From Azadirachta indica (lineage: Eukaryota; Streptophyta; Magnoliopsida; Sapindales; Meliaceae), in NCBI GenBank assembly GCA_022749755.1, contig CM040452.1, positions 18,370,350 through 18,434,349 of the forward strand: 64,000 bases of DNA. Reading direction: 5' to 3'. Shown here piece by piece: positions 48,287 to 60,123 of this stretch. Position 1 is the stretch's first letter, and every line of letters starts with the position of its first letter. The translations under genes and the position numbers were made by a program. The notes under the pieces are model-generated. The model saw only the letters and a program-made list of their open reading frames with translations. It was not told where the DNA came from and searched no databases.

Positions 48287-48981
48287 ATCAATAACTTTTT
48301 TTTTCACACAAATTTTATATCAATTATTAACCATTAAATTAAGAGTATATGGAGAGTTAATATTATATTTAATAAATATAAAAAAATTCTTACAAATTCA
48401 TTTAATAGTCTTTCATGTCTCTTTTTTTTCTCTTTTTTTTAATTTATTAATCTCTCTTCCACTTTAACTTTTCTTTATTATATATTCCCTCTCCTCAAAC
48501 ATATTTTAATTTTAATTATTATTTATAAGTTAAAAAATTTATTAATTAATTTTTTTTTAAATATATATCATAACAAGTTTTAAAAAATTCATAAATTTTT
48601 TAGATAAATTAATTAATTAAAAAAATTTTATTCAAACTTTTAAATTTTTTAATTTGCAAGTGATAATTAAAATGAAAATTAAAATAGTAATTTAAATTTT
48701 GGAATTTTTCAATTTATAATTAATAATTAAAATGAAAAGAAATAATGAAGAGGGAGAAGATATAATAAAAAAGAGAAAAGTAAGAGAAAGATTTTATGAA
48801 TTATTAGGTAAGAAAGAGAAAAAAGAGATAGTTAAAAAATATAAAAGATCTTAATTAATGAATATAAAATATTTATTATATTTTTTTTTCATTTAATCTT
48901 GATTCCTCACATACCTTTAATTTAAAAGTAATAATAATTAATGTAAAAATTTGTGTAAAAAAAAAAAAAAAGGTTATTGAT
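48287..48981. repeat. Long inverted-repeat (fold-back/MITE-like) element
   Basis: The left arm starts ATCAATAACTTTTT and the right arm ends GTTATTGAT; the arms are inverted copies. Inner matched pairs include TTTTCTTTATTATAT...CCCTCT (48470-48495), which pairs with AGAGGGAGAAGATATAATAAAAAAGA (48748-48773), and TTTTAATTATTATTTATAAGTT near 48512-48533 against AATTTATAATTAATAATTAAAA near 48709-48730. The arms are roughly 270 bp each with a short AT-rich centre. It has no coding capacity. The type is uncertain; long-TIR MITE or fold-back element is the best label. Confidence 0.7.
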
Positions 48982-49004
48982 CCTGTCCCATATATATATA
49001 TGAA

Positions 49005-49075
49005 AGGATCAAGTCTTTTTTATACAATTTTTTACATCAATTATAAATTATTAGATATAAGCTATCATATGTAAT
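49005..49075. repeat. Extra terminus of the same repeat family
   Basis: AGGATCAAGTCTTTTTTATA and the following bases resemble the outer end of the element at 48287-48985, in the orientation opposite to its right arm. It lies only about 20 bp beyond that element and looks like a partial second copy. Confidence 0.45.
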
Positions 49076-51230
49076 TTTTACTTAAATAAATAAATAAATA
49101 TATATATATATATAATTTTGATAATACAAAGATAGTCCTATCCATAAATTCTTTTTTCAATTTGAATATTTTCAAAAGAAATAATTTTTGCATTCACACA
49201 CTTTTCAACTCTTAAAATATCTTTCATAAAAAGCACTTACATATTTTTCCAAAACGCCTTTTCAAAAAAGTACTTTTGTTTTTCTATGACTGTACTTCCG
49301 AAAATTAAGATGGTGAATGAAACCTTATAATCGATTGGTATAATTTCTGCGTAAGCCTCGCAAGGCCAATTCATTTATAAATTTTGCGAATTGCAATCAA
49401 GCAATTTTTACACATCAAGTAAAGGAAAAATAATTTTCTCATTTCTCTCAAATGTTTTAATGGCACATGTACAATTGGGTGTAATTTCCTCACGCGTCTG
49501 TGAGTTGTGACTGGAAACAAGAGCAAAACTTTAGAAAACCTAGACAAGATAGATTCTAGATTTTCTCTTCCTCGATCTATTTTATCTATTTTTCTACAAC
49601 TACGGAAACAAAGAACCAAAAAGATAAAGAAATGTGACATCGTTTCAGTTGAAAGAATGGCTCCATCATCAGAAGAGACTATCTTTGAGGTTTCCACCAG
49701 TGAGCAAATTATAAAATTTATCTTCCTCATCACCACTTTTCTTTCCAGGTTCTTTCATATGAAGATCCAATGAGTTTGTTGTTGCTGGTGCAGGTCTTTT
49801 CACCGAGACAAATGCCACTTTCTTTGTGCCAGACTTGGCTTTCAAAAGATTTGAGCTCGGACCAGAGCTTGAGGTTGCAAGCGAGCCACCTTCTGTGGTG
49901 GACATTTGGCCAGAGAGTGCTGATATGCCTGAAATTTCTTCCACCTTCAGACTACTCTCAACCTGACTTCCATCATTGCTCTGAATGGAAGGGCTGGCTA
50001 ACAAATCGGTCTTCTCCTTGTTTATGTCAATTGGACCTTCTCCAGCAGCATGTTCAGCATTTGCCTTTTCAGAATCAAGTTCATCATCTAAAATACACAT
50101 TTTGGCCACACAGACAAGTTATCTAAAAGTAATTACTCAAGAATCACATACATTAGCAGGGAACCAGACCACAGAGCACAGGAAACAGTGTGTGAAGAAC
50201 GTGCTTACCCCCAAGAAAAGACTCAATACTCTGGTACTGTATTGCAGTATCTCCTCTAGGAAAACTGCTTCCACCATCTCCTTCTTGACTTTTCTTCTCA
50301 CTCTTATGAGATCTCTCAAGTAATACAAACTTATCTGTAAGCCAAACACATTCTAGGGTGATGTATTCCTCATTTACCGGATAAAACTCCCTATATACCT
50401 GCATCAATGTAAAGGAAAAGGAGTAAGACCAACATATAAGCTAAAAGGCATAAGTGGAGAGCTTTTGAAATAAAGGATTTGCAAATTCCTTCCTGATTTA
50501 TTTTTACAGAATGCTTCTTTTGGGAGAGAGAAGATACCGTGTTGAATACTGACACAACATCTAGTAATATCTGCAGAACAAGAAAAAGAAAATCAGTTTG
50601 CCAACCATAAGAGGACTATATTTAATGCTTGAAACTACTACAGTACATTCTTGAATAACTTGAGAGTGCCCAAACCATTTGGCAATAATTTAGGAAAAGG
50701 TGTACCCAAGCTTGAAACCATCAACTTTGACCCTTTAAGGATGGTCAAGGTACCAACATAGAGGGAGCTTATAAACGTTGTCTGAATGTATTATCCCACA
50801 AGATCAAGGATAGTCTCACAACTTTCTCTCAAATGAATCCCATCCTTTGTCCACATTTTACTTGGTTTCACCCTCAATGCAATATCAACACACACTCCAT
50901 ATCTATGCCAAAATCACATCTATTCCTTTTTGTGCAAAGTCTCAGATGCTACAAATTAACTTGCCTTGGCTATACTACACAAATTTGAAATGGAACCAAG
51001 TTTTTGAAAATGAACTGAAACTTACTTGTTGAACCAAAACACGTAGCCGTGCAAGCAGAGCCAAAATCGTCAAAGAAAATCCCATAAAAAATGAACGAGC
51101 AAGCAAAGTAGATACCTCACTGACAAGTAGTTAAGGATGGAACAAAAAATATCATGCATTTCTTTGATTTATAGTGCCATGACCAAACTAACTATCCACA
51201 TGCAAGTAATGTACCAGGTGTACAGGCCAG

Positions 51231-51846
51231 GGAAATAACTGAAAATGTCCCCATCTCATAATCAAAATTCAAAAATACTCACCTTATATAATTTCATTAA
51301 AAAACGCCCAAATTTACTTGTTTCGGTCAAAAATTCCCTTATGCCTACTTTGATTAACATATGCGTTTAGATATCGAGTAAGGCGAAATTTTGCCTTATT
51401 CGAAACTTACTGTAACAATTCAAAAGTAACACTTTTGACTACTGTAATAACACGAAACTAGCACTTTCGACTTATTGTATCAACGCTAAAGTAGCACTTT
51501 TAAGTTACTGTAACAACTCGAAACTAGCATTTTGGAGTACTGCATTAACGCGAAACTAACATTTTTGAGTTATTGTATCACGGCATAGATAACGCTTTCG
51601 AGTTATTGTAGTAACTCGAAACTAGCACTTTCGAGTACTGTAGTAACGCGAAACTAACACTTTCGAGTTAATGTAACAACTCGAAACTAACATTTTCGAA
51701 TTACTGTAGCAACTCGAGAGTGTTTTGTAAATTTTTGGCATGAGATCATTTTAGTCCAAAAGTATAGGCATTTTAGAATGAATTTTTTCAGTAAAGGCAT
51801 TTTTTAATTTTCAACACCAAAGTTGCGTATTTTCAGTTAATTCCCT
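51231..51846. mobile_element. Non-autonomous MULE-like element in NEPRO-like intron 4
   Basis: Terminal inverted repeats: the left end reads AGGGAAATAACTGAAAATG and the right end reads ATTTTCAGTTAATTCCCT. The flanks TACAGGCC(A) on the left and TATAGGCC(T) on the right look like an 8-9 bp target duplication with one or two changes, typical of Mutator-like elements. There is no transposase. The centre is a tandem repeat. The element lies wholly between exons 4 and 5. Confidence 0.7.
51408..51722. repeat. 33-bp palindromic minisatellite, about nine copies
   Basis: Units of 32-33 bp follow the pattern ACTGTAACAACTCGAAACTAGCACTTTCGAGTT with variation. Each contains the inverted pair AACTCGAAA / CTTTCGAGTT, so each unit can form a small hairpin. 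Confidence 0.85.
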
Positions 51847-53527
51847 ATAGGCCTTGTTTTCGCATATTGTCAAGTCAAGACAAGAGAGTACATCTAAACG
51901 GTTATGAACCAGCAAAAGTAAAAGTTTGGAGGAAACTTGTTGTTTTCTATTTTTTATATTTTTTTGTTTAAAAAAGAAGGATTAAAATGTGGTACATTAG
52001 CCCAGTGCACAAAGTTCTTTCATGAACTGACTTCAACTAAACAAGGTAAAACATAAAGTGAAACTGTGAAAATGCAACAGAAACAGGAACAATGACTAAT
52101 GAACTGATGGACAAGACAAATGAACCAGTACTAGAAACATGATCAATGTAGCCCTTGCATAGTATCAAGATGGATATGGGCAACAAAAACATAAAGTTCC
52201 AATTCATCTTTGCTGTAATAATTTTCAACAAATAAAATGTAGTCAAAAGTTAGAATACCAAATTAAGGATACGTGGCAGCCTTCAACATTGGCTCAACCA
52301 TCTGCAATAGAGACAAAGCGTATGTGATTATGTTACACTAGGAAAAAGGAAAGATGTATTAATAATGTGTATGACCTGCATTTTATAAAACCAAAACATA
52401 CAACAATGACAGTATCCTGCACAAAAGTAGTACGTCTGATAAGAAAGGAGTTAAAAATCATAAAAAGGAGTAGAAACAACACCTGTGACAGTAAGCGTGC
52501 AGCTCCTAAAAGTCGCTCCATAAAGTTATATTTTCCAGCATCACATTTTCTCCTCTTCAAACTGAGACAGGATTTATCAAACCAAACAATTAGGTATTGG
52601 GCTGGACCATATTATGTAAAAAAAATTTTATTTCTAGCGTAATTGTTATTGTACTTGACTTCAAAAACTTCTTTCTAAATTTGTATACTAAATTAAGCAG
52701 CTGAATGTCAGATATTCATAAAACAATGTATAACCTCTTCTTTGAACTCAAATGCACCACCTAAAACACTTATAATTGCATTATCCCATTTATCATTCTA
52801 TTCTTAGAATTATCAATGTGCATTTAAGGTTCGCATGTATCATAAATATGCATAAAAGGGCTTGTGTAATGTACTAAAAATAAAAAATATATCCCACAGA
52901 GAAATGTTACCTTTCTAAAAGATGCACTTTCTGCTTAGGTTTCTTTCCTGTTATCACTTGAAAGCAAGAACTCAATAACTCCTCCAATTTAGCTGACTGC
53001 AAAAGTCTCAAATCCCTCCTAACCTGACATACAAACTGTTATAAGCAAAAAGGTCCGGCAATAATACATCCATATAGAAGCATAATCTATGTTTGGCAGC
53101 TGAGAAAATCAAAATTCATTTAAGCCTATTATAATCTAACTCAACAAAAATCCACGACTGATGTGCCCCATTACAGCTACTTGCCACAGTGTGTATTTTA
53201 CTACTATTTAAACTAACAGAAAACATGTATAAGAATTAAAATTTTCATCATTGTTTCTATTCCTCCGTTTTCCAGCAGCAAAAGGAAAATTAAAGTCGTA
53301 AAAAGACGTTTCAATTTCTCAATTTTCTAGAAATTAAAGAGAATCCAGAAAGCCTATTATTATCTTAATAAGTAAGAACTAACCTTGAGTAAATATTGAA
53401 AATAAGAGGATCTACGGTGCTGGTTCTTGTTCTTATAAACAAGTCTTTCAAAAATTCCGCACTCCAATTGAAGCTGCCCTAACAGCGACTTCAGTTTCTC
53501 TTCACGATTTTCAATTTGTGAATCCAT

Positions 53528-56500
53528 ATATTGCTTCTTTCAACTTGCATACACCCTAACCTGCTCTACGTTGAGCTTATCTAACATTTAGAAATTGGAC
53601 ATATTTAGCAATTATATCACACAGTAACCAGCAGATACAGATACACGCTGAGCACTGAGGCAGTCTCTCGAACAAAAGCTATGCACTGTCTCTCTGAATG
53701 AAACGATTTAAATTTGCCACATTAAATTTAACAAACAAAGTTTATATAAGTGATAACTAAAAACCTTTATTTTAAATACCCGAAAAGGAGCCAGCCCTTT
53801 AATCTCCCCAAACTTCTCTTTTGTTGTCAGGCAGTGAAGCGGCTGGGGATGGAAAATACTCTCGGCCGGGTCCGGGTTGGAGTATCCGGGTCGAGCGGGG
53901 TACAAAACCGGGTTTAGGAGACCGCAGCTGTGTGGCTCAATAGCTGACTAAAAGCGCGCGTCTTGCCTTTTGCAACGAAGTAATAAACTGCGGAAGGTGC
54001 CAAGTGGCGCCGACGACCATGAGAACGGCGCTATCACGGCGAATGGCAAAGAATTGGCAATCTAGCGTACAAGTTTGGGGCCGTTTTTGCAATTTCTTAA
54101 TTTGAACTGGGTTAGTGTCTTTGGGCTCAAGATTCGTGTTTGCTTGGAAAGATAACTTAACGAGAATTGGACCCGATCCGGTTACATTTTTCAGGTTATG
54201 GTTCCATAAACTTTAATGGGCTGCAGCCCACAATGAATGTCAAAGTAAACATGTTCCCTTAAAGCTGTAAGGTCAATCAATTGGTCAAATAATTAGGAAA
54301 TGCGCTAATCACTTTATCCAAAAACTTAAAAAAGTTTCGGTTTCAACAATACTAAGAAAGCTCGAACAAGTAGAATTTCTTTGCAGAGAGAGAGATATGA
54401 GAGTGTGGTATTATATTAGATACACATATAGTTATAGTTTATCTTGTTGATGGTCCTTGTCAATCACCAACAACCATTGAAAAATGTTATCACGGGAATT
54501 TCCAATTTTTTCTACTTTCTCATATCATTTTCAGTGGCCCCTCCCCACTTCTGTATCTTTGATTATATGCCTCAAGTTGTTAAAGAAAGAAACCATCTTT
54601 CATTTCATTTATCTTTGCATGGGTTTATTAGATATATATATATATATATCAAAATATTGTCTAATATTGCAGAAAATAATTGAAATATTTATTCAACCAA
54701 TATGCGTATTTATCCGAATTTATCCATATAAACATTACAAACAAATTAAAATAAAAAATCATAAAGATATGTGGCGACAATATTAATTGATTATCTAAAA
54801 TATATGTTTGTATTTTTAAATTAAAGCAATTAAACCCTAAAACTTAATTGTTGTATTGTAGTTTAGAATTAAGTAGGTTTACTTTGGGGTTCCCCACTAG
54901 GGCAAACCTAGTTTGCCCTCAAGAAAAGGCGAAATAACAAACACAAATTGAATTCTGATTTGTGATTTGTGATTTGTGATATTAATGGAAACATATATAT
55001 AATTGATTTTGATATTTGACAAACTCTTTCCTTGTAACTTTTTTCTCACGTAGGACCCATCATACCATTGAATCATTTACAAAATTAGTAAGCTAATTTA
55101 CTTTCTCTTGTCTCAACACGTGTATGAATCTAATTACCCACATCAAATTAAAGTTAGGCACGGAAATTGAAAACCCAAAATAAAACAAAATTTTCGTTTA
55201 AAAAAAAGAAAGGCCACCTAATCATACTTAGTTGAAATGTTCAACAATAATTCCATATTTATTTCAATTAATTGACCATTAAGATTATTCCATATTACAT
55301 AAGTTGATAAGATTAAAGTTAATTAATTATAATTATATTTAATTATAATAGAAGTTTAGTGTTACCTTTTGGATATCATACCCAACTCTGTTTATTTTAT
55401 ATGTATGTAACTAACAAAAAAAGTATGGTATCTATAATATTTGTTAGGTGGTTTTAGTGTAGATGTCCACCCTTGGTGGCTTGCTCCTCTCCTCCCACCA
55501 AATGTTTTTAGTAGTTAACATTTCAATATTTTCTTTGGGATAAGGACATCCCTACCATCCCCTATTTTATTTTTAATAAATAGTTATTAAATTCTAAACA
55601 TTAAATAAAATAATTATTTAGATTCTATCACTAGATAGCGACGTGTAACTATTATTATTATTAGATTTGATGATTATGATTTATTTATTTTAAATTTTCA
55701 ACATATATATTATTTAAATACAAGTAAAAAATTTTATGGGAAACAAGATTGTAATCACCCATATGTATGTTGTCTATGTGCTTATCCACGGGTTTTGAAA
55801 TCCAAACCAAAATTCTACTTTTAAGAAACATAGAAAGTATTAAAAAATAACACATTGGGAACTCATTTATTAAAAAACAATATTAGGGGTATAATTAGAA
55901 ATAAGTTTATTGCAAAAAGTAAATGGAGGCCTTTCCATATAGCATGCTACCTTTCCCTCATTTCTTTTTTTTTTTTTTTTTCAAAAAGAAGAAGGTGAAC
56001 TCTATTTGATTGGGAATTTGAACAAACCCTGAGTGCATCTAATTATAACATCTCTTAGTAAAAAGCAAAAAATTAGAAATTAAAATAATATATTATATGG
56101 GTTGATTGAAGGTTAAGATTCAAGGGAAAGAAGCCACGCAATCAAATGCTTTCTTTTGATTTGTTTTTATTTTATATGTTTGTTTGTTATTGTATTTGTT
56201 GAAAAGGATAAAAGGGTGTATAGGTCATTGTGATGGCGTGTTGCAGCTTTTGCTTTATTCCCAAAGATTTAGAATTAATCACTTGATCTAGATCTACCAA
56301 TTACAGTTTAACACTTTGTTCTTGTTCATGTCATCAATCATGCCTTCCCCATGTCATTTTTTTTTTCTCTATTTATTTTGGTTTTTGTTTTCACTTGGTA
56401 GGAGTCAATTCATATAGAAATTTTAAAATATAAAAAATTTAGATATTTGTAACAAGTGACCCAATATTTATTAATAAAATAATATGATATAACTATCATT

Positions 56501-57385
56501 AATTAATATGTATTATACAAAACTATTATTAATAAGTGTTATGCTAAATGTATCTCGTTGTTATTGTTTTCAACATGATTTTCCATCGCATACATAAAAA
56601 GAAAGGTTGATTAGTCAATTGATTTAATCAATTATCATTGATTGATTTTGGAAAGTTTTGGAAACAAATATTCGTTGGGTAATGCAATCATGATAATTGA
56701 TCCCTTTAGGCATTTTAGTCATTGTCATTAGTTAATATACATCCATATTTATATAGATTTTGGCGTATCCAAAAGTTTCACTATTTTCATATTAGCTTCC
56801 ATATCCTTTTAACCCATTAATTATATGAAATTTCGTAAAAGCATTTAAATAACTTTTATTAACAAATTTGAGTAAAATTTTATTTATATCAAGCAAAAAT
56901 CAAGAAACACACTAGCTCATACTGTAATTTGCCGTACAATAATCACACTGTAATAATTCCAACGTATTTATAAACATCAAATTATTTATTATTTAATTTA
57001 TTTTGTTATCAAAAACACCTCACAGGATGCCTGTGCACTGTAGCAATGAACAGACTTTTATCTTTTTAACAAAGGATTTTCCGAAACTACCCTTTTCCAA
57101 AATTTATGAAAAATAGCCCTTCTCCCGGTGCTTTAAATTAAACCTTGGACTCCAAAATTGACTCAAATGCCCATACAACGTAGACCCCGAGAAGCCGGCA
57201 ATTTGGACTATTTGGGAATCGTAAACGAATAAAATACCGGTCAACCGTTAGGACACAGTCACCTTCCATCAGATGATAGCATAGCTTTATTGGTTTGGTT
57301 TGGTTAGTTAAAACACCAAACAACAGAAACAAACTCCCCGCATTAAAGATATTAGGAAACACTATGCTTGAAGCAGAGCTTTTTA
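53528..57385. other. Intergenic DNA, 3.9 kb, no gene seen
   Basis: The first 500 bp include a GC-richer segment (53840-54070) that may be the NEPRO-like promoter. The rest is AT-rich with (AT)n near 54631-54650, a triple GATTTGTGAT repeat near 54957-54980, a small inverted repeat at 54899-54919 and a T-run near 55966. No coding similarity or tRNA is recognised. The last 250 bp are the GTPase 5' region. Confidence 0.55.
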
Positions 57386-59544
57386 ATGGCGAAAATCATC
57401 CATGAAGCTACTGAAAACATGAGTCAGCTTTGTCGGAAAGTTGTTCATGTAAATATTAGGTGGAGTTTACTCGATAAAGAGTCGATTTTCCGGAGGTTTT
57501 TCCGGTTTATTTGGGATAGAATTCTTGTTTGTTCTATTGGGAAGCCTGCTGTGAGGTACCAGAAGCTAAACCGCCGATTATCGGATTCTTCTCCGGCGCC
57601 GGAGGTGGTTGAGGCCGGCCCGGGGGATCTTACCAGGACGTTTAGTAGTGGGTATGATACGGATTCGGATTTGGTTTCTCTGAAGATCAGTTTGTTGGGT
57701 GACTGCCAAATTGGAAAAACAAGCTTTGTGGTGAGTGTGTTTTCTGTTTCCATTGCTTGAATAATTTCTGCAACAAATATGCTGAGTTCAATTCAATTTC
57801 TTTGTGTGTACGAAGATCAAGTACGTGGGGAATGAGCAAGAAAAAAGCTTGCAGATGACAGGATTGAATCTGATAAATAAAACATTGATGGTTCAGGGAG
57901 CTAGAATTGCTTTCAGTATCTGGGATGTTGGAGGTACATAGGCTGAAAAATCTTGTTCAAACTTGTTAACTTTTTCTGGAGATTGAAGACATGATTTTTG
58001 GGTCTTCAGCATTTGTTATGGCTCTGTTATTTACAATTTCTTGCTTCAAAACTATTTTTTCTGCAGGTGACGGTAGTTCATACGATCATATTCCAATTGC
58101 TTGTAAAGATTCAGTAGCAATTTTGTTCATGTTTGATCTTACGAGCAGATGTACTCTTAACAGGTATGATCATAATCATAATCATAATCATAATCATAAT
58201 CACAATCATATGATATAAGTTCTCAACTTGATTAGTCGACAAAATGATAAACATGTAAAGTCAAAATTGTGAATGTCTTTTTGATGATTTTGCAGTGTTG
58301 TTGGGTGGTATAGTGAGGCCAGAAAGTGGAATCAGGTAAAAAGCAGTCTCATTTTCTCAAATTTATTAGCCGATTAATTGACATATTAAGACTAGTGTCC
58401 TTAGTCCATAAAATAGAAGAAAAAAACAAGAAGCTTGAATAAATCCTGTTAATTATTAGATTTGATATGAAAACAGAGGCTCCACCATTAAACAGAGAGT
58501 TTGATGTCAAATCAAATCCAGGAAGGTCTAGAACAGATTATTATGGTATTTACCGGTATTCTTTTATGGAGTGGAGCCCTAAAATTCATTATGAGGGCAG
58601 AATCTGTTTTCTTGCAAATTAATGAGCTTTAATTTGTGTTAGTTTGTATGCAAGCACATAATTATATCTATACTTCTTTATATGCAGACAGCCATTCCCA
58701 TATTAATAGGGACCAAATTTGATGATTTTGTGAAACTCCCACCAGATTTGCAATGGACTATTGTAACTCAGGTAAGATCTTTAACCTCACTCATATGCAT
58801 CATTTAATTAAATTTCTTAAAATTAACCCATTACATATGAATTCATTACTATCCCTTATGCTGGAAGCAAAAAAAAAAAAAAAAAAAAGCTATAAATATC
58901 TACGTACTTGTCAATCTATACAAAACCTCAGTCATTATTGTATAGTGTGGCTTGTGTATTAGGCTGATTTGTATTTAATTAATAAATTAGTGGCATAATT
59001 GTGACATTCATAAAATTTGAGGAATTAATGTCTTGAAGGACTTGCAGTCTTTCTCTTCTTGGTTTGTCAATTTTGGAACAATTTGACAAACCGTGACATC
59101 TTTTTCTTCTTTTTTCTTTCTCTCACCGCGTTATAAGATAATAAGCAAAAAGGGTCCACATCTTCATTAAAGTTTAAGCTTGCAATTGAATTGAACACAC
59201 CGTCTCTAAAGACGGCATAAAATTTATCAAATGCTTTGCCCCCGTGTCAATCTGATTTTCTGGCATTTGTGGGTATTTAAGATTCAAAATTTCGCGCACA
59301 TTAGAAGGAAAAAGAGGTGGAATTTCCATTAAAATGTAATGGGAATGTGACAAATATTATCTTCTATATGTTGATGCAGGCAAGGGCATATGCAAAGGCA
59401 ATGAAAGCAACCCTTTTCTTCTCAAGTGCAACACACAACATTAATGTGAACAAAATTTTCAAGTTCATAATGGCCAAGCTTTTTAACTTGCCCTGGACGG
59501 TAGAGAGAAACTTGACTATCGGAGAGCCCATTATCGACTTCTGA
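57386..59544 (+). CDS. SGP1: Spg1/Tem1-type septum-promoting small GTPase (SGP)
   Basis: Six exons: 57386-57730, 57816-57933, 58067-58163, 58296-58335, 58688-58771, 59380-59544, giving 282 residues in frame. A 95-residue N-terminal extension (MAKIIHEATENMSQL to SGYDTDSDLVSLK) precedes the G domain. Nucleotide-binding motifs: GDCQIGKTS (P-loop), WDVGG (switch II, with DVGG in place of the Ras DTAG), GTKFDD (base recognition, TKxD form) and SSATHN. The end LTIGEPIIDF matches plant SGP proteins. In yeasts the orthologues start the septation/mitotic-exit network; in Arabidopsis SGP1 partners MAP4K kinases. There is no C-terminal CAAX box, as expected. All G-motif residues look intact. Confidence 0.94.
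58171..58209 (+). repeat. (CATAAT)n microsatellite in GTPase intron 3
   Basis: Six hexamers, five perfect and one variant CACAAT, beginning seven bases after the intron 3 donor GT. Confidence 0.9.
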
Positions 59545-60123
59545 AGTTTATATATACTGTATTTACTACTGATTTTCATTTTCATTTCATTTTCTTGTAC
59601 ATAGTCAAGTCAGAAAGTGAAAAGAATGAAATGAGAAGATAAGATAACATATACTTTTTCTACAAAATTAATTCCCTAGGCGATGTGACCCCCTTTAATC
59701 GTTTTCTTCTTTAGTGGAATCAGATGCCACACATGGGAGCATGAATGTCACAGGAAATTTCTATAAATAAATTTCAGCTGATTCTTCTTCATGCATATAA
59801 TAATAATAATAATAAAAAACTGGTCTCAGTAGAACCCCCTGGATTAAAATATTTCCATTTGCTATTTCCTTAATATTATCTTGTTGTATGTGCTCTTGCA
59901 TGGCAATTTATTAGTCAAAATATTTACAATTCTTTAAGGGAAAACAATCCAAAATATATTCCCCATGGATGGCACTAATATACGGCATTTGACCTGTATG
60001 CAATCCAACCAAACAAAGGCCCACAATTGAGCATCTAAACTACTGCTTTCCTATAGAGACTCTGTATACATTGGAACTCAAAACTACGGCTGGCTTTCTT
60101 ATTGGAACTTCGTAGAATCCCTT
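59545..60123. other. Convergent intergenic region, GTPase to F-box gene
   Basis: 3' flanks of two convergent genes. It contains a short (ATA)n run near 59797. Nothing else is recognised. Confidence 0.55.

Larger units (their letters stand above)
47944..49668. other. Lipocalin promoter and AT-rich intergenic DNA with fold-back repeats
   Basis: The first 130 bp are likely 5' UTR and promoter of the lipocalin gene. From 48230 to 49120 the DNA is extremely AT-rich and holds a long inverted repeat, entered separately. The remainder is the 3' flank of the NEPRO-like gene. Confidence 0.6.
49669..53527 (-). pseudogene. NEPRO N-terminal-domain-like gene with apparent +1 frameshift in exon 2
   Basis: Eight exons in coding order: 53527-53384, 53024-52911, 52561-52483, 52301-52273, 51119-51026, 50570-50538, 50398-50209, 50087-49669. 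All splice sites are GT..AG. The product begins MDSQIENREEKLKSLLGQLQ and contains YKNKNQHRRSSYFQYLLK, then SLKRRKC..FMERLLGAARLLSQ, FFMGFSLTILALLARLRVLV, and a Ser-rich acidic C-terminus. This resembles plant proteins with the N-terminal domain of the animal nucleolar protein NEPRO (DUF4477-like); that assignment is from memory. The exons total 1102 nt, one more than a multiple of three. Exon 2 reads correctly to LQSAKLEEV, then must shift one base to continue as LSSCFQVITGKKPKQKVHLL; unshifted, it meets a TAA. The extra base lies within about 52972-52979. It could be a real null allele or a sequence error; everything else looks functional. Confidence 0.65.

Noticed and set aside
57138..57362. 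Minus-strand open frame upstream of the GTPase gene
   Set aside because: It lies in the promoter/5' region, has no recognisable domain and no homology I know; likely chance.
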